Positions 40,801-51,871 of a stretch of 64,000 bases of DNA are shown here, in pieces (position 1 is the stretch's first letter; the number at the start of each line of letters is the position of its first letter). Location: the NCBI RefSeq assembly GCF_010731615.1, contig NZ_AP022618.1, positions 3,968,001 through 4,032,000 of the forward strand, read 5' to 3'. A program made the translations under genes and the position numbers. The stretch is from Mycolicibacterium insubricum (GTDB lineage: Bacteria > Actinomycetota > Actinomycetes > Mycobacteriales > Mycobacteriaceae). The notes beneath the pieces are model-generated. The model ran no database searches, was not told where the DNA came from, and was given only the letters and a program-made list of their open reading frames with translations.

Positions 40801-42878
40801 GTGAAGGCGCCGGGGTCCAGGGGATAGTTCTCGTAGACGAACAGCGTGTCGAACAGTTCATCGTGGCCGGTGGCGCGATGGACGTCAGTCAGCGCCAGGT
40901 ACTGATGCTCCAGGGTGTCGTTGCGGGTGGCCTGTAGTTGCTCGAGCAGACCCGCGACGGTGGTGTCGGTATCGACGGTGGCCCGGGCGGGCACCGTGTT
41001 GATCATCAAACCGACGATCACATCGGCACCGGGTAGATCCGTCGGTCGACCCGAGACCACGGTCCCGAACGCGACGTCGCGCTGCCCGGTCAAACCCATC
41101 AGGATCTGTGACCACGCGGCCTGCAGCACCGTACTCACGGTGGTGTGATGGGTGCGCGCCAACTCGGTGACCGCCTGGGTGGTCTCGGCCGAGACCTGGA
41201 AATGCTCCACCCCACGCGGGCCCACACCCATCTTTCTCGACGAGGCGACCAAGGTCGGAGTTTCGAACCCATCGAGCACCGAGCGCCATGCATCCCGCGC
41301 GCCCTCATGGTCCTGCTCAGCCAGCCAAGTCACAAACCGTCGGTACGGCACCGGGGGCGGCAGCGGATGGCCGAAGTAGACCGCGAAGATCTCCTGCATC
41401 AACACCGGCAGCGACCAGCCATCCATCAGGATGTGGTGGTTGGTCATGATGAACCGGTACCGGTCACCGGGAATGGTCAGCAAAGCGACCCGGAACAACG
41501 CCGGGCCACCAAGATCACAGACCGCAACCCTCTCGGCAACGCAGATCCGCTGGACCTGATCCTCCACCTCGGAGTCCGTCCCGGCATCGATATCCATGTC
41601 CTGCCAAACGATTTCAGGGTCAGCAGGAATGACCTGTACGGGCTGGTCGTACTCATCGATGAACCGAGCCGCCAAGTTCGGGTGCCGGGCGATCACCGCT
41701 TGCACGGCATCGCGAAGGCGTCCGGTGTCGAGGTTCCCGGCAAAACCGACATCCAGCTGCACCGAGTACAGGTCCTCAAGCCCACCCTCGGCACCATCGG
41801 TGAGGACCGTGTGGAACAGCAGTCCCTGTTGCAGCGGAGTCAACGGCAGAATATCGGCCACACCGTAGCGACGGTCCAGATCATCGATCTGAGACTGGGT
41901 CAGCTGCGCCGGAGCGATGTCCGACGCGGTCAACCCGCCACCGCCACGACGAACCAGGCCGCAGATACCGGTCAACGCCTCGAACCACAGCTGCGACAGT
42001 CTGCCGACCTGATCCCCGGTGAGCGCCGAGGGCGCCCAGGACCAGTTCGCCTGCAGGCGCGGACCGGCCTCGGTCTCCAACGTTCCGGCATTGAGTTCCA
42101 CGGTATGTGCCAACGACATCGGAATCGCCGCAGCCGTCTCCGCAATCGCAAAACTCTGCGGATCGATATCCCACAGACCATCGGCCACTTCACCGCCGCC
42201 GAGGCGGCCCAGATAGTTGAACCCGATCACCGGATCAGGACCGCAAAGATCAACATCAGCATTCAGGTAACGAGCCAACCCATAGGTCAACCCATCGGGC
42301 AACCCACGCAACTGTTCCTTGAGTCCCTTGACGATCGACCCCAACACCAGATCACCGGCGACCACCCGATCCCAGGCAACCGCATCGACATCCAACGCCA
42401 CCGGATACTTCGTGGTGAACCACCCCACCGTGCGGGACAGGTCCACACCGGCGAACAGTTCCTCGTTGCGTCCGTGACCCTCGACATCAATGCCCACCGG
42501 CCCGACATGACCGGCCAAAAACTCCCGGCACGCCAACCCGAACGCGATCAACAAAATGTCCTGAACCCCGGCGTGGAAAGCCGCCGGGACCACCGTCAGC
42601 ACCTGCCGGGTCGTCTCGGCATCCAGCGACACCGACAACCGGCCCTCGCTGACAAACGTGTCACGATCAGGATCGACTGCCGGCAACGCCACCGGCACCG
42701 CGGCAACACGACGCCACCGCTCAACCTGCCCGACCACCGCATCGGATTCCGCATACTCTGCAAGCAATTCCGACCAGCGAGCGAACGACGTCCCCACCGC
42801 CGGCAACACCACCGGCTCACCGTTGCCGTGCTGCACCCACGCAATATTGAGATCCTCAAGCAGGATCCGCCACGACAC
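34740..42878 (-). CDS. NRPS2 fragment c: E(end)-C-A4(Phe)-T-C-A5(Thr)-T-C(start)
   Basis: This open frame has 2712 residues. Order: rest of the epimerisation domain (about 1-315); C domain of D-to-L type (about 320-770, NHHILMDG near 482); A4 (about 790-1290); carrier (LGGDSLSAM, near 1333); C of L-to-L type (about 1380-1825, LHHIAGDG); A5 (about 1860-2360); carrier (near 2410); first part of a third C domain, until the lesion at 34851. A4 pocket residues D-A-W-T-V-A-A-I-L-K are close to the GrsA code for Phe (DAWTIAAICK). A5 reads D-F-W-S-V-G-M-V-H-K, close to the Thr code DFWNIGMVHK. Both modules lack E, so L residues are expected. The last 40 residues are out of frame. Confidence 0.9.
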   Translation of the reverse strand: MSWRILLEDLNIAWVQHGNGEPVVLPAVGTSFARWSELLAEYAESDAVVGQVERWRRVAAVPVALPAVDPDRDTFVSEGRLSVSLDAETTRQVLTVVPAAFHAGVQDILLIAFGLACREFLAGHVGPVGIDVEGHGRNEELFAGVDLSRTVGWFTTKYPVALDVDAVAWDRVVAGDLVLGSIVKGLKEQLRGLPDGLTYGLARYLNADVDLCGPDPVIGFNYLGRLGGGEVADGLWDIDPQSFAIAETAAAIPMSLAHTVELNAGTLETEAGPRLQANWSWAPSALTGDQVGRLSQLWFEALTGICGLVRRGGGGLTASDIAPAQLTQSQIDDLDRRYGVADILPLTPLQQGLLFHTVLTDGAEGGLEDLYSVQLDVGFAGNLDTGRLRDAVQAVIARHPNLAARFIDEYDQPVQVIPADPEIVWQDMDIDAGTDSEVEDQVQRICVAERVAVCDLGGPALFRVALLTIPGDRYRFIMTNHHILMDGWSLPVLMQEIFAVYFGHPLPPPVPYRRFVTWLAEQDHEGARDAWRSVLDGFETPTLVASSRKMGVGPRGVEHFQVSAETTQAVTELARTHHTTVSTVLQAAWSQILMGLTGQRDVAFGTVVSGRPTDLPGADVIVGLMINTVPARATVDTDTTVAGLLEQLQATRNDTLEHQYLALTDVHRATGHDELFDTLFVYENYPLDPGAFTGATTDLTVTGFTGTEYNHYPLTLAVLPGPQLGLRFEYDTTQFNGTVVTSLAQRLARVLSEMAADTSQALSSIDLLDDIECSWLDEIGNRDVLFDGVVSGADAGVSIPELFARQVAAIPDVVALRYNGASVSYRELDEASNRLANILAGLGARPGARVGMLLSRTAGGVIAILAVLKTGAAYVPVDPAHPDERVAFVFDDAEPIAVITTADQRDRLAGRNVEIIDIDDQAVAQAPATPPKNGPAADDVAYLIYTSGTTGTPKGVAIAHRNLAQLVVALDPGWPRPGVWAMCHSLAFDASTWEIFNALLHGGRLVVVPEDVTASPEELHALLVTEQVDVLTQTPSAAGALSPEGLESITLVAAAEACPPELVDRWATPGRTMLNAYGPTEATILGAISAPLTAGAVSATVPIGSPPPGAALFVLDGWLRPVPVGVVGELYVAGAGVGVGYVGRSGLTGSRFVACPFGGEGVGSGLRMYRTGDLVRWNAAGELEYVGRADEQVKVRGYRIELGEIEAALSACDGVDQVAVIVREDRPGDKRLVGYVTESAAGVVDPVGVRAALGQRLPGYMVPSAVVVLDVLPLTVNGKLDKRALPAPDYGGGLGYRGPSSATEELLAGIFAQVLGVERVGVDDSFFDLGGDSLSAMRVAAAVSAAFDTQLAVRTLFEAPSVALLAPRIGVGSGGRPALMAVERPDVVPLSFAQQRLWFVGQLQGPSAVYNMPVVLRLSGGLDTAALGLALGDVVARHESVRTVFPMVDGVPRQVVLSPEDVDFGWRVVDASGWSQERLGEVIADIVGYRFDVAAEVPLRAQVFDVGDGEFVLAAVLHHIAGDGSSIAPLVRDLGVAYAARSAGQAPGWAPLGVQYADYTLWQRHWLGSESDPGSVISRQLGYWRQALAGLPERLELPADRPYPAVADYRGASVAVEWPAALQEQIARVARERGVTSFMVVQAGLSVLLAKLAGTTDVAVGVAIAGRQDPALEELIGFFVNTLVLRVDLSGDPDVAEVLDRVRARSLEAFEHQDVPFEAVVEDLNPVRSLAHHPLVQVMLAWQRGGDLPAAGLALGDVGIEPLTAETHSARADLTFSLEENWSASGAPVGLFGSVEFRTDVFDRTTVETLIDRLRRVLEEMTADTAVAVSAIDVLDDVEYSWLDEVGNRAVLGTPVSSSGVSIPGLFARQVVAGPDAVALRFDGVSVSYRGLDEASNRLAHVLIARGAGPGARVGLLLPRSADAITAILAVLKTGAAYVPVDPGHPDERVGFVFGDAGPVAVVTTAGLRDRVAGFDVPIIDIEDPVIAEQPVTPVEGGPVVDDVAYLIYTSGTTGKPKGCAITHRSVVELLGPLQAELGSGSGQVWSQCHSLAFDFSVWEIWGALLCGGQVVVAPDEVVRAPEDLYSLLVAERVNVLSQTPSAFYALQAVDAAHPERGTQLALEAVVFGGEALDPQKLGGWMQRHPESPRLINMYGITETTVHVTFREVVAADTDSVVSPVGVPLTHLSAFVLDGWLRPVPVGVVGELYVAGAGVGVGYVGRSGLTGSRFVACPFGGEGVGSGLRMYRTGDLVRWNAAGELEYVGRADEQVKVRGYRIELGEIEAALSACDGVDQVAVIVREDRPGDKRLVGYVTESAPGVVDPVGVRSVLGERLPGYMVPSAVVVLDVLPLTVNGKLDKRALPAPDYGGSLGYRGPSSATEELLAGIFAQVLGVERVGVDDSFFDLGGDSLSAMRVAAAVSAAFDTQLAVRTLFESPSVALLAPRIGVGSGGRPALTSGLRPDVVPLSYAQQRLWFLNRSEGDIATYNMPVVLRLSGGLDVVALGLALGDVVARHESVRTVFPMVDGVPRQVVLSPEDVDFGWRVVDASGWSQERLGEVIADIVGYRFDVAAEVPLRAQVFDVGDGEFVLAAVLHHIAGDGSSIAPLVRDLGVAYAARSAGQAPGWAPLGVQYADYTLWQRHWLGSESDPGSVISRQLGYWRQALAGLPERLELLRIGRIRRLLIIGVPVLRWSGRRRCRSRSLGWRVSVV
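35650..39543. repeat. Direct repeat A, copy 1 (NRPS2 T-C-A5 and flanks)
   Basis: This 3.9-kb block is almost base-for-base the same as 47982-51871. It spans carrier, A5(Thr), the upstream C domain, carrier and the C-terminal part of A4. Differences found by reading are a few substitutions plus the indels that break the NRPS1 frames. Confidence 0.85.
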
Positions 42879-44080
42879 CCATCAACCACCAGGTGATGGA
42901 TCATCAGCACCAACTGCCGCGTAGCAGTAGCCCACACCCCCGACACCATCACCCCGGCGCCCGGGTTCAACCGGGACCGAGCCCCAACCACAGCCTCATC
43001 AGACAACACCTCGACCGTGCTCACGCACTCCCGGGCATCAACAGCACCCGCCTCGGGAACCCACAACGACCCAGCACCGCCCTCGGTGGCGTTCTCACCG
43101 TCGACAACACGGGCCCGCAACATCGGGTGATGATCAATCAAAGCCTGCAACACCGACACCACATCGGCCTCACCCACCCCAGCCGGAGCCTCAATCACCA
43201 AAGCCTGATTGAACTCCCGCGACGAACCCTCAACATCGTTGAACCACCGAATGATCGGCGTCGCAACCACCGATCCCAAACCACCATCATCCACACCACC
43301 GGAGCCACCAACAGTGGCCACCAGCGCCAACCGCGCCACCGTCTGCTCCACAAACACATCACGGGGCCGAAACACCACACCCGCGGAACGCGCACGAGAC
43401 ACCATCTGCATCGACAAGATACTGTCCCCACCCAGGTCGAAGAACGAGTCATCCACACCGACGCGCTCCACACCCAAAACCTGAGCGAAAATCCCAGCCA
43501 ACAACTCCTCAGTCGCCGACGACGGCCCCCGATACCCCAGAGACCCACCATAATCCGGCGCAACGCCCGCTTATCCAACTTCCCATTCACCGTCAACGGC
43601 AAAACATCAAGCACCACAACAGCAGAAGGCACCATATAACCGGGCAACCGCTCACCCAACACCGACCGAACACCAACCGGATCCACCACACCCGGGGCCG
43701 ACTCAGTCACATAACCCACCAGGCGCTTATCCCCGGGCCGATCCTCCCGAACAATCACCGCAACCTGATCAACCCCATCACAAGCCGACAGCGCAGCCTC
43801 AATCTCCCCCAACTCAATCCGATACCCACGAACCTTCACCTGCTCATCGGCACGCCCCACATACTCCAACTCACCGGCCGCATTCCACCGAACCAAATCC
43901 CCCGTCCGATACATCCGCAAACCAGAAGCAACACCCTCACCACCAAACGGGCACGCCACAAACCGCGACCCCGTCAACCCCGAACGACCCACATAACCCA
44001 CACCAACACCAGCACCAGCCACATACAACTCACCAACCACACCCACCGGCACCGGACGCAACCAACCATCCAACACAAAC
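40766..44080. repeat. Direct repeat B, copy 1 (NRPS2 A3 end-T-E-C)
   Basis: This 3.3-kb block covers the C-terminal part of A3, carrier, E domain and D-to-L C domain. It is nearly the same as 45322-48642, offset 4556 nt at its left end and 4562 at its right end because of indels at 42880, 43560 and 48372. Confidence 0.85.
42596..43504 (-). CDS. NRPS2 fragment b: T-E(start)
   Basis: This open frame (302 residues) carries the carrier domain with [12 protein letters not shown] and the first part of an epimerisation domain up to HHLVVDG. The lesion at 42880 (three C where the repeat copy has four) throws the rest out of frame, ending in an Arg/Cys-rich nonsense tail. In-frame sense extends upstream to about 43560. 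The GGDSI carrier is the variant normally found before E domains. It is part of the module that activates residue 3 and makes it D-configured. Confidence 0.8.
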   Translation of the reverse strand: MLAGIFAQVLGVERVGVDDSFFDLGGDSILSMQMVSRARSAGVVFRPRDVFVEQTVARLALVATVGGSGGVDDGGLGSVVATPIIRWFNDVEGSSREFNQALVIEAPAGVGEADVVSVLQALIDHHPMLRARVVDGENATEGGAGSLWVPEAGAVDARECVSTVEVLSDEAVVGARSRLNPGAGVMVSGVWATATRQLVLMIHHLVVDGCRGGSCLRISILRGCSTATVSRWCCRRWGRRSLAGRNCLQSMRNPMRWSGRLSGGVVLPRCRWRCRQSILIVTRLSARAGCRCRWMPRRPGRC

Positions 44081-45150
44081 AACGCCGACCCAGGCAGCGC
44101 CGTACCGATCGGCACCGTGGCCGACCCCGCAGACAACGGCGCACTCAGGGTGCTGTAGATGGTTGCTTCGGTCGGTCCGTAGACATTGAGCATCACCCGG
44201 CCCGGTGTCGCCCATCGGTCAACCAGTTCCGGCGGGCACGCCTCGGCGCCGACTACCAACGCCATCGACTCCAAGCCCTCCGGGGACAATGCCCCCACTG
44301 CCGACGGCGTCTGGTTGAGTCCAGTGACCTTCTCCGCCACCAACAGCGCGTGGAACTCCTCCGGGGAAGTGGTCACCTCCTCGGGCACCACCACCAAACG
44401 CCCACCGTGCAGCAGGGCACCCCAGATTTCAGCAACCGACCAGTCGAATGCCAACGAGTGGCACAGCGCCCACACCCCGGGCCGCGGAAGACCCGAATCG
44501 AGGCCCTCGAGCAGCCGGGTCACATTGTGGTGCGTAACAGCACAGCCCTTGGGCTTGCCCGTGGTACCCGAGGTGTAAATAATGTGGGCAATATCGTCCT
44601 GAGCCGGTCCATTTTTCAGCGGGGTCGCAGGCGCCTGTGCGACTGCCTGGTCGTCGATGTCGATGATCTCGACGTTTCTTCCGGCCAGCCGGTCCCTCTG
44701 GTCGGCGGTGGTGATCACGGCGATGGGTTCGGCGTCGTCGAAGACGAAGGCCACCCGCTCATCCGGGTGCGCGGGATCCACCGGCACATAGGCAGCCCCG
44801 GTCTTGAGCACCGCCAGTATGGCAATCACACCGTCGGCTGTGCGGGGCAGCAACAACCCCACCCGCGCACCCGGACCAGCACCACGGCTCACAAGAACAT
44901 AAGCCAACCGGTTCGAGGCCTCATCCAACTCCCGATACGACACCGACGCACCGTTGTAGCGCAACGCCACCACATCCGGGATCACTGCCACCTGGCGTGC
45001 AAACAACTCCGGAATCGACACCCCAGCTTCAGCACCGGAGACAACCCCGTCGAACAACACATCCCGGTTGCCCCAGTCATACAGCTCGTCGAATTCGTCG
45101 TCTCCCAGCAGATCCAACGCCAGCAGGCGCTGGTCCGAATCAGTGCTCAT
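43195..45150 (-). CDS. NRPS2 fragment a: N-terminal linker and A3
   Basis: This open frame (651 residues) starts at the true NRPS2 start, ATG 45150 ([20 protein letters not shown]), a short docking-like segment that resembles the C-terminal end of a C domain. Adenylation domain A3 fills about 30-530 with [22 protein letters not shown] and NGKLDKR. Pocket residues read D-W-A-N-V-G-V-I-Y-K; I cannot assign a substrate. At 43560 four bases (CCGG) are missing compared with the repeat copy, so the last 110 residues are out of frame. The N- and C-terminal parts of A3 are almost the same as those of A4, but the central pocket region differs. Confidence 0.88.
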   Translation of the reverse strand: MSTDSDQRLLALDLLGDDEFDELYDWGNRDVLFDGVVSGAEAGVSIPELFARQVAVIPDVVALRYNGASVSYRELDEASNRLAYVLVSRGAGPGARVGLLLPRTADGVIAILAVLKTGAAYVPVDPAHPDERVAFVFDDAEPIAVITTADQRDRLAGRNVEIIDIDDQAVAQAPATPLKNGPAQDDIAHIIYTSGTTGKPKGCAVTHHNVTRLLEGLDSGLPRPGVWALCHSLAFDWSVAEIWGALLHGGRLVVVPEEVTTSPEEFHALLVAEKVTGLNQTPSAVGALSPEGLESMALVVGAEACPPELVDRWATPGRVMLNVYGPTEATIYSTLSAPLSAGSATVPIGTALPGSALFVLDGWLRPVPVGVVGELYVAGAGVGVGYVGRSGLTGSRFVACPFGGEGVASGLRMYRTGDLVRWNAAGELEYVGRADEQVKVRGYRIELGEIEAALSACDGVDQVAVIVREDRPGDKRLVGYVTESAPGVVDPVGVRSVLGERLPGYMVPSAVVVLDVLPLTVNGKLDKRALRRIMVGLWGIGGRRRRLRSCWLGFSLRFWVWSASVWMTRSSTWVGTVSCRCRWCLVRVPRVWCFGPVMCLWSRRWRGWRWWPLLVAPVVWMMVVWDRWLRRRSFGGSTMLRVRRGSSIRLW

Positions 45151-48100
45151 TGTTCTCCCCCTGCTTGGTGCTCAAAATGCCCAACGCCCGCTGGAATCGT
45201 TGTGCGAGTCGCGTGATCGTCTTCGTAGTGAATTGGGTGGTGTCGTATTCGAATCGGAGGCCGAGTTGTGTTCCGGGTAGGACGGCCAGGGTCAACGGAT
45301 AGTGATTACGCTCCCGAATATTGAATCCGGTGACGGTGAGGTCGGTGGTGGCGCCAGTGAAGGCGCCGGGGTCCAGGGGATAGTTCTCGTAGACGAACAG
45401 CGTGTCGAACAGTTCATCGTGGCCGGTGGCGCGATGGACGTCAGTCAGCGCCAGGTACTGATGCTCCAGGGTGTCGTTGCGGGTGGCCTGTAGTTGCTCG
45501 AGCAGACCCGCGACGGTGGTGTCGGTATCGACGGTGGCCCGGGCGGGCACCGTGTTGATCATCAAACCGACGATCACATCGGCACCGGGTAGATCCGTCG
45601 GTCGACCCGAGACCACGGTCCCGAACGCGACGTCGCGCTGCCCGGTCAAACCCATCAGGATCTGTGACCACGCGGCCTGCAGCACCGTACTCACGGTGGT
45701 GTGATGGGTGCGCGCCAACTCGGTGACCGCCTGGGTGGTCTCGGCCGAGACCTGGAAATGCTCCACCCCACGCGGGCCCACACCCATCTTTCTCGACGAG
45801 GCGACCAAGGTCGGAGTTTCGAACCCATCGAGCACCGAGCGCCATGCATCCCGCGCGCCCTCATGGTCCTGCTCAGCCAGCCAAGTCACAAACCGTCGGT
45901 ACGGCACCGGGGGCGGCAGCGGGTGACCGAAGTAGACCGCGAAGATCTCCTGCATCAACACCGGTAGTGACCAGCCATCCATCAGGATGTGGTGGTTGGT
46001 CATGATGAACCGGTACCGGTCACCGGGAATGGTCAGCAAAGCGACCCGGAACAACGCCGGGCCACCAAGATCACAGACCGCAACCCTCTCGGCAACGCAG
46101 ATCCGCTGGACCTGATCCTCCACCTCGGAGTCCGTCCCGGCATCGATATCCATGTCCTGCCAAACGATTTCAGGGTCAGCAGGAATGACCTGTACGGGCT
46201 GGTCGTACTCATCGATGAACCGAGCCGCCAAGTTCGGGTGCCGGGCGATCACCGCTTGCACGGCATCGCGAAGGCGTCCGGTGTCGAGGTTCCCGGCAAA
46301 ACCGACATCCAGCTGCACCGAGTACAGGTCCTCAAGCCCACCCTCGGCACCATCGGTGAGGACCGTGTGGAACAGCAGTCCCTGTTGCAGCGGAGTCAAC
46401 GGCAGAATATCGGCCACACCGTAGCGACGGTCCAGATCATCGATCTGAGACTGGGTCAGCTGCGCCGGAGCGATGTCCGACGCGGTCAACCCGCCACCGC
46501 CACGACGAACCAGGCCGCAGATACCGGTCAACGCCTCGAACCACAGCTGCGACAGTCTGCCGACCTGATCCCCGGTGAGCGCCGAGGGCGCCCAGGACCA
46601 GTTCGCCTGCAGGCGCGGACCGGCCTCGGTCTCCAACGTTCCGGCATTGAGTTCCACGGTATGTGCCAACGACATCGGAATCGCCGCAGCCGTCTCCGCA
46701 ATCGCAAAACTCTGCGGATCGATATCCCACAGACCATCGGCCACTTCACCGCCGCCGAGGCGGCCCAGATAGTTGAACCCGATCACCGGATCAGGACCGC
46801 AAAGATCAACATCAGCATTCAGGTAACGAGCCAACCCATAGGTCAACCCATCGGGCAACCCACGCAACTGTTCCTTGAGTCCCTTGACGATCGACCCCAA
46901 CACCAGATCACCGGCGACCACCCGATCCCAGGCAACCGCATCGACATCCAACGCCACCGGATACTTCGTGGTGAACCACCCCACCGTGCGGGACAGGTCC
47001 ACACCGGCGAACAGTTCCTCGTTGCGTCCGTGACCCTCGACATCAATGCCCACCGGCCCGACATGACCGGCCAAAAACTCCCGGCACGCCAACCCGAACG
47101 CGATCAACAAAATGTCCTGAACCCCGGCGTGGAAAGCCGCCGGGACCACCGTCAGCACCTGCCGGGTCGTCTCGGCATCCAGCGACACCGACAACCGGCC
47201 CTCGCTGACAAACGTGTCACGATCAGGATCGACTGCCGGCAACGCCACCGGCACCGCGGCAACACGACGCCACCGCTCAACCTGCCCGACCACCGCATCG
47301 GATTCCGCATACTCTGCAAGCAATTCCGACCAGCGAGCGAACGACGTCCCCACCGCCGGCAACACCACCGGCTCACCGTTGCCGTGCTGCACCCACGCAA
47401 TATTGAGATCCTCAAGCAGGATCCGCCACGACACCCCATCAACCACCAGGTGATGGATCATCAGCACCAACTGCCGCGTAGCAGTAGCCCACACCCCCGA
47501 CACCATCACCCCGGCGCCCGGGTTCAACCGGGACCGAGCCCCAACCACAGCCTCATCAGACAACACCTCGACCGTGCTCACGCACTCCCGGGCATCAACA
47601 GCACCCGCCTCGGGAACCCACAACGACCCAGCACCGCCCTCGGTGGCGTTCTCACCGTCGACAACACGGGCCCGCAACATCGGGTGATGATCAATCAAAG
47701 CCTGCAACACCGACACCACATCGGCCTCACCCACCCCAGCCGGAGCCTCAATCACCAAAGCCTGATTGAACTCCCGCGACGAACCCTCAACATCGTTGAA
47801 CCACCGAATGATCGGCGTCGCAACCACCGATCCCAAACCACCATCATCCACACCACCGGAGCCACCAACAGTGGCCACCAGCGCCAACCGCGCCACCGTC
47901 TGCTCCACAAACACATCACGGGGCCGAAACACCACACCCGCGGAACGCGCACGAGACACCATCTGCATCGACAAGATACTGTCCCCACCCAGGTCGAAGA
48001 ACGAGTCATCCACACCGACGCGCTCCACACCCAAAACCTGAGCGAAAATCCCAGCCAACAACTCCTCAGTCGCCGACGACGGCCCCCGATACCCCAGAGA

Positions 48101-48391
48101 CCCACCATAATCCGGCGCCGGCAACGCCCGCTTATCCAACTTCCCATTCACCGTCAACGGCAAAACATCAAGCACCACAACAGCAGAAGGCACCATATAA
48201 CCGGGCAACCGCTCACCCAACACCGACCGAACACCAACCGGATCCACCACACCCGGGGCCGACTCAGTCACATAACCCACCAGGCGCTTATCCCCGGGCC
48301 GATCCTCCCGAACAATCACCGCAACCTGATCAACCCCATCACAAGCCGACAGCGCAGCCTCAATCTCCCCCCAACTCAATCCGATACCCAC
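45140..48391 (-). CDS. NRPS1 fragment c: A2(end)-T-E-C
   Basis: This open frame (1083 residues) begins out of frame for about eight residues and then carries the end of A2 (motifs A8-A10), a carrier with [12 protein letters not shown] (near 47980), a full epimerisation domain with [17 protein letters not shown] (near 47440), and a D-to-L condensation domain with [18 protein letters not shown] (near 45990). It ends at the true C-terminus [12 protein letters not shown]. The E domain should turn Thr2 into D-allo-Thr before condensation. The last C domain works in trans with A3 of NRPS2; the two genes overlap by 11 nt. Confidence 0.9.
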   Translation of the reverse strand: MGIGLSWGEIEAALSACDGVDQVAVIVREDRPGDKRLVGYVTESAPGVVDPVGVRSVLGERLPGYMVPSAVVVLDVLPLTVNGKLDKRALPAPDYGGSLGYRGPSSATEELLAGIFAQVLGVERVGVDDSFFDLGGDSILSMQMVSRARSAGVVFRPRDVFVEQTVARLALVATVGGSGGVDDGGLGSVVATPIIRWFNDVEGSSREFNQALVIEAPAGVGEADVVSVLQALIDHHPMLRARVVDGENATEGGAGSLWVPEAGAVDARECVSTVEVLSDEAVVGARSRLNPGAGVMVSGVWATATRQLVLMIHHLVVDGVSWRILLEDLNIAWVQHGNGEPVVLPAVGTSFARWSELLAEYAESDAVVGQVERWRRVAAVPVALPAVDPDRDTFVSEGRLSVSLDAETTRQVLTVVPAAFHAGVQDILLIAFGLACREFLAGHVGPVGIDVEGHGRNEELFAGVDLSRTVGWFTTKYPVALDVDAVAWDRVVAGDLVLGSIVKGLKEQLRGLPDGLTYGLARYLNADVDLCGPDPVIGFNYLGRLGGGEVADGLWDIDPQSFAIAETAAAIPMSLAHTVELNAGTLETEAGPRLQANWSWAPSALTGDQVGRLSQLWFEALTGICGLVRRGGGGLTASDIAPAQLTQSQIDDLDRRYGVADILPLTPLQQGLLFHTVLTDGAEGGLEDLYSVQLDVGFAGNLDTGRLRDAVQAVIARHPNLAARFIDEYDQPVQVIPADPEIVWQDMDIDAGTDSEVEDQVQRICVAERVAVCDLGGPALFRVALLTIPGDRYRFIMTNHHILMDGWSLPVLMQEIFAVYFGHPLPPPVPYRRFVTWLAEQDHEGARDAWRSVLDGFETPTLVASSRKMGVGPRGVEHFQVSAETTQAVTELARTHHTTVSTVLQAAWSQILMGLTGQRDVAFGTVVSGRPTDLPGADVIVGLMINTVPARATVDTDTTVAGLLEQLQATRNDTLEHQYLALTDVHRATGHDELFDTLFVYENYPLDPGAFTGATTDLTVTGFNIRERNHYPLTLAVLPGTQLGLRFEYDTTQFTTKTITRLAQRFQRALGILSTKQGENNEH

Positions 48392-48642
48392 GAACCTTCA
48401 CCTGCTCATCGGCACGCCCCACATACTCCAACTCACCGGCCGCATTCCACCGAACCAAATCCCCCGTCCGATACATCCGCAACCCAGACCCAACACCCTC
48501 ACCACCAAACGGGCACGCCACAAACCGCGACCCCGTCAACCCCGAACGACCCACATAACCCACACCAACACCAGCACCAGCCACATACAACTCACCAACC
48601 ACACCCACCGGCACCGGACGCAACCAACCATCCAACACAAAC
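45322..48642. repeat. Direct repeat B, copy 2 (NRPS1 A2 end-T-E-C)
   Basis: This is the second copy of the T-E-C block, at the 3' end of NRPS1. Copies A and B overlap at 47982-48642, so almost all of NRPS1 downstream of the starter C domain has a twin in NRPS2. Confidence 0.85.
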
Positions 48643-51600
48643 GCACTCAAGTGAGTCAGCGGAACACCGACCGGGCTAACCACACTGTCGGTATCAGCAG
48701 CCACCACCTCCCGGAAAGTGACATGCACCGTCGTCTCGGTGATGCCATACATGTTGATCAGCCGCGGCGATTCCGGATGACGCTGCATCCAGCCACCCAA
48801 TTTCTGTGGATCCAGCGCCTCCCCACCGAAGACCACCGCCTCCAACGCCAACTGCGTCCCCCTCTCGGGATGGGCAGCATCCACCGCCTGCAACGCATAA
48901 AACGCCGACGGCGTCTGGCTCAAAACATTGACCCGCTCAGCCACCAACAACGAGTACAGATCCTCAGGAGCACGAACCACCTCGTCAGGGGCCACCACGA
49001 CCTGGCCCCCGCACAACAACGCACCCCAGATCTCCCACACCGAAAAGTCAAACGCCAGCGAATGGCACTGCGACCACACCTGCCCCGACCCCGAACCCAA
49101 CTCCGCCTGCAGCGGACCAAGCAACTCCACCACACTGCGATGAGTAATCGCACAACCCTTAGGTTTACCCGTAGTCCCCGACGTGTAAATCAGATACGCC
49201 ACATCATCGACAACCGGACCACCCTCAACCGGAGTCACCGGTTGCTCGGCGATAACCGGGTCCTCGATATCGATGATCGGCACATCGAACCCAGCGACCC
49301 GATCCCGCAACCCAGCAGTAGTCACCACCGCCACCGGACCCGCATCACCAAACACAAACCCGACCCGCTCATCCGGGTGCCCCGGATCAACAGGCACATA
49401 CGCCGCACCGGTCTTCAAAACAGCCAGAATCGCAGTGATCGCATCAGCCGAACGCGGCAACAACAACCCCACCCGCGCACCCGGACCAGCACCACGAGCA
49501 ATCAGCACATGCGCCAACCGATTCGACGCCTCATCAAGGCCCCGATACGACACCGACACACCGTCAAAACGCAACGCCACCGCATCCGGACCCGCCACAA
49601 CCTGACGGGCAAACAACCCCGGAATCGACACCCCACTAGAAGAAACCGGGGTGCCCAACACCGCCCGATTACCGACCTCGTCGAGCCACGAGTACTCAAC
49701 GTCATCGAGGACATCGATCGCCGAAACCGCCACCGCAGTATCGGCGGTCATCTCCTCCAAAACCCGCCGTAGGCGGTCGATCAGCGTTTCAACGGTCGTT
49801 CGGTCGAACACATCCGTGCGGAACTCCACCGACCCGAAAAGTCCCACCGGAGCGCCCGAGGCGCTCCAGTTCTCCTCCAACGAGAAGGTCAGATCAGCAC
49901 GCGCAGAATGAGTCTCAGCCGTCAACGGCTCGATACCCACATCCCCCAACGCCAGACCTGCAGCCGGCAGATCCCCACCACGCTGCCAGGCCAACATCAC
50001 CTGCACTAGGGGGTGATGAGCCAGGCTGCGGACTGGATTCAGGTCCTCAACGACGGCCTCAAACGGCACGTCCTGATGCTCAAAGGCCTCCAGGCTGCGA
50101 GCCCGGACCCGATCCAGCACCTCGGCCACATCCGGATCACCGGACAAATCAACTCGCAACACCAACGTGTTGACGAAAAACCCGATCAACTCCTCCAGCG
50201 CCGGATCCTGGCGACCCGCAATAGCCACACCCACAGCCACATCCGTGGTCCCGGCCAACTTCGCCAACAACACCGACAACCCGGCCTGAACCACCATAAA
50301 ACTGGTCACACCACGCTCACGCGCCACCCGAGCGATCTGCTCCTGCAACGCCGCTTACCACTCCACCGCAACACTGGCACCCCGATAATCAGCAACCGCC
50401 GGATACGGCCGATCCGTAACTCCAACCGCTCCGGCAACCCGCCAACGCCTGACGCCAATACCCCAACTGACGAGAAATCACACTGCCAGGATCAGATTCA
50501 GACCCCAACCAGTGGCGCTGCCACAACGTGTAATCGGCATACTGCACCCCCAACGGAGCCCACCCCGGCGCCTGCCCAGCACTGCGCGCCGCATATGCCA
50601 CACCCAGATCACGCACCAACGGCGCAATCGAAGACCCATCACCGGCAATGTGATGCAACACCGCCGCCAACACAAACTCACCATCACCGACATCAAAAAC
50701 CTGCGCCCGCAACGGAACCTCAGCAGCGACATCAAACCGATACCCCACGATATCGGCAATCACCTCACCAAGACGCTCCTGCGACCACCCCGAGGCATCA
50801 ACAACCCGCCAACCGAAATCAACATCCTCCGGCGAAAGCACCACCTGACGCGGCACCCCATCGACCATCGGGAACACCGTGCGCACACTCTCATGACGAG
50901 CAACCACATCACCAAGCGCCAACCCCAACGCCGCAGTATCCAAACCACCCGAGAGCCGCAACACCACCGGCATGTTGTAAACCGCAGACGGCCCCTGCAA
51001 CTGCCCCACAAACCACAACCGCTGCTGGGCAAACGACAACGGCACCACATCCGGACGCTCAACAGCCATCAACGCCGGACGCCCACCCGAACCCACACCA
51101 ATACGCGGCGCCAACAACGCCACCGACGGCGCCTCAAACAACGTCCGCACCGCAAGCTGAGTATCAAAAGCAGCACTCACCGCCGCCGCAACACGCATCG
51201 CCGACAACGAATCCCCACCCAGGTCGAAGAACGAGTCATCCACACCAACGCGCTCCACACCCAAAACCTGAGCGAAAATCCCAGCCAACAACTCCTCAGT
51301 CGCCGACGACGGCCCCCGATACCCCAGCCCCCCACCATAATCCGGCGCCGGCAACGCCCGCTTATCCAACTTCCCATTCACCGTCAACGGCAAAACATCC
51401 AAAACCACAACAGCAGAAGGCACCATATAACCCGGCAACCGCTGCCCAAGCGCCGCACGCACACCAACCGGATCCACCACACCCGCAGCCGACTCAGTCA
51501 CATAACCCACCAAGCGCTTATCCCCCGGCCGATCCTCCCGAACAATCACCGCAACCTGATCAACCCCATCACAAGCCGACAGCGCAGCCTCAATCTCCCC

Positions 51601-51871
51601 CAACTCAATCCGATACCCACGAACCTTCACCTGCTCATCGGCACGCCCCACATACTCCAACTCACCGGCCGCATTCCACCGAACCAAATCCCCCGTCCGA
51701 TACATCCGCAACCCAGACCCAACACCCTCACCACCAAACGGGCACGCCACAAACCGCGACCCCGTCAACCCCGAACGACCCACATAACCCACACCAACAC
51801 CAGCACCAGCCACATACAACTCACCAACCACACCCACCGGCACCGGACGCAACCAACCATCCAACACAAAC
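47982..51871. repeat. Direct repeat A, copy 2 (NRPS1 T-A2-C-T-A1 end)
   Basis: This is the second copy of the 3.9-kb block, offset 12332-12333 nt from copy 1 (12328 after the lesions at 50417/50440). The high identity over two condensation/adenylation units implies recent duplication or gene conversion between NRPS1 and NRPS2. Confidence 0.85.
48360..50348 (-). CDS. NRPS1 fragment b: C2(end)-A2(Thr)
   Basis: This open frame (662 residues) holds the second half of an L-to-L condensation domain and adenylation domain A2 up to motif A8 ([10 protein letters not shown]), where a sixth C in the run 48367-48372 breaks the frame. Pocket residues D-F-W-S-V-G-M-V-H-K match those of A1 and A5, close to the known Thr code. 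The apparent TTG start at 50348 follows a TAA made by TTA at 50355 and is not a real start. The region is a near-perfect copy of 35650-38100. Confidence 0.88.
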   Translation of the reverse strand: MQEQIARVARERGVTSFMVVQAGLSVLLAKLAGTTDVAVGVAIAGRQDPALEELIGFFVNTLVLRVDLSGDPDVAEVLDRVRARSLEAFEHQDVPFEAVVEDLNPVRSLAHHPLVQVMLAWQRGGDLPAAGLALGDVGIEPLTAETHSARADLTFSLEENWSASGAPVGLFGSVEFRTDVFDRTTVETLIDRLRRVLEEMTADTAVAVSAIDVLDDVEYSWLDEVGNRAVLGTPVSSSGVSIPGLFARQVVAGPDAVALRFDGVSVSYRGLDEASNRLAHVLIARGAGPGARVGLLLPRSADAITAILAVLKTGAAYVPVDPGHPDERVGFVFGDAGPVAVVTTAGLRDRVAGFDVPIIDIEDPVIAEQPVTPVEGGPVVDDVAYLIYTSGTTGKPKGCAITHRSVVELLGPLQAELGSGSGQVWSQCHSLAFDFSVWEIWGALLCGGQVVVAPDEVVRAPEDLYSLLVAERVNVLSQTPSAFYALQAVDAAHPERGTQLALEAVVFGGEALDPQKLGGWMQRHPESPRLINMYGITETTVHVTFREVVAADTDSVVSPVGVPLTHLSAFVLDGWLRPVPVGVVGELYVAGAGVGVGYVGRSGLTGSRFVACPFGGEGVGSGLRMYRTGDLVRWNAAGELEYVGRADEQVKVRGYRIELGGD

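Larger units (their letters stand above)
30211..45150 (-). other. NRPS2 locus, reconstructed as one gene (A-T-E-C-A-T-C-A-T-C-A(MT)-T-TE)
   Basis: Four open frames on this strand are consecutive pieces of one synthetase. Three lesions separate them. About 43560 lacks 4 nt (CCGG) relative to the repeat copy at 48117. At 42878-42880 one C is missing relative to 47433. At 34851-34853 TAA replaces CCGG relative to 38082. Adding 4+1+1 nt gives 14946 nt, a single frame of 4981 residues. Modules: A3-T-E; C-A4-T; C-A5-T; C-A6 with inserted methyltransferase-T; TE. The ATG at 45150 overlaps the end of NRPS1 by 11 nt and has GGGGGAG 5 nt upstream. The first module lacks its C domain because that C is the last domain of NRPS1. 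Confidence 0.85.

Noticed and set aside
45989..48679. Very long plus-strand frames opposite the NRPS genes (for example 896 residues here; others at 34950-37439 and 50512-52908)
   Set aside because: They are rich in Pro, His, Arg, Gln and Thr as expected for antisense of high-GC coding DNA, repeat wherever the NRPS repeats, and have no domain or ribosome site.
48360..50440. NRPS genes as true pseudogenes
   Set aside because: Lesions cluster at one hexamer and C runs, intact twins exist, and sense is perfect on both sides; error is the simpler reading, though re-sequencing is needed.
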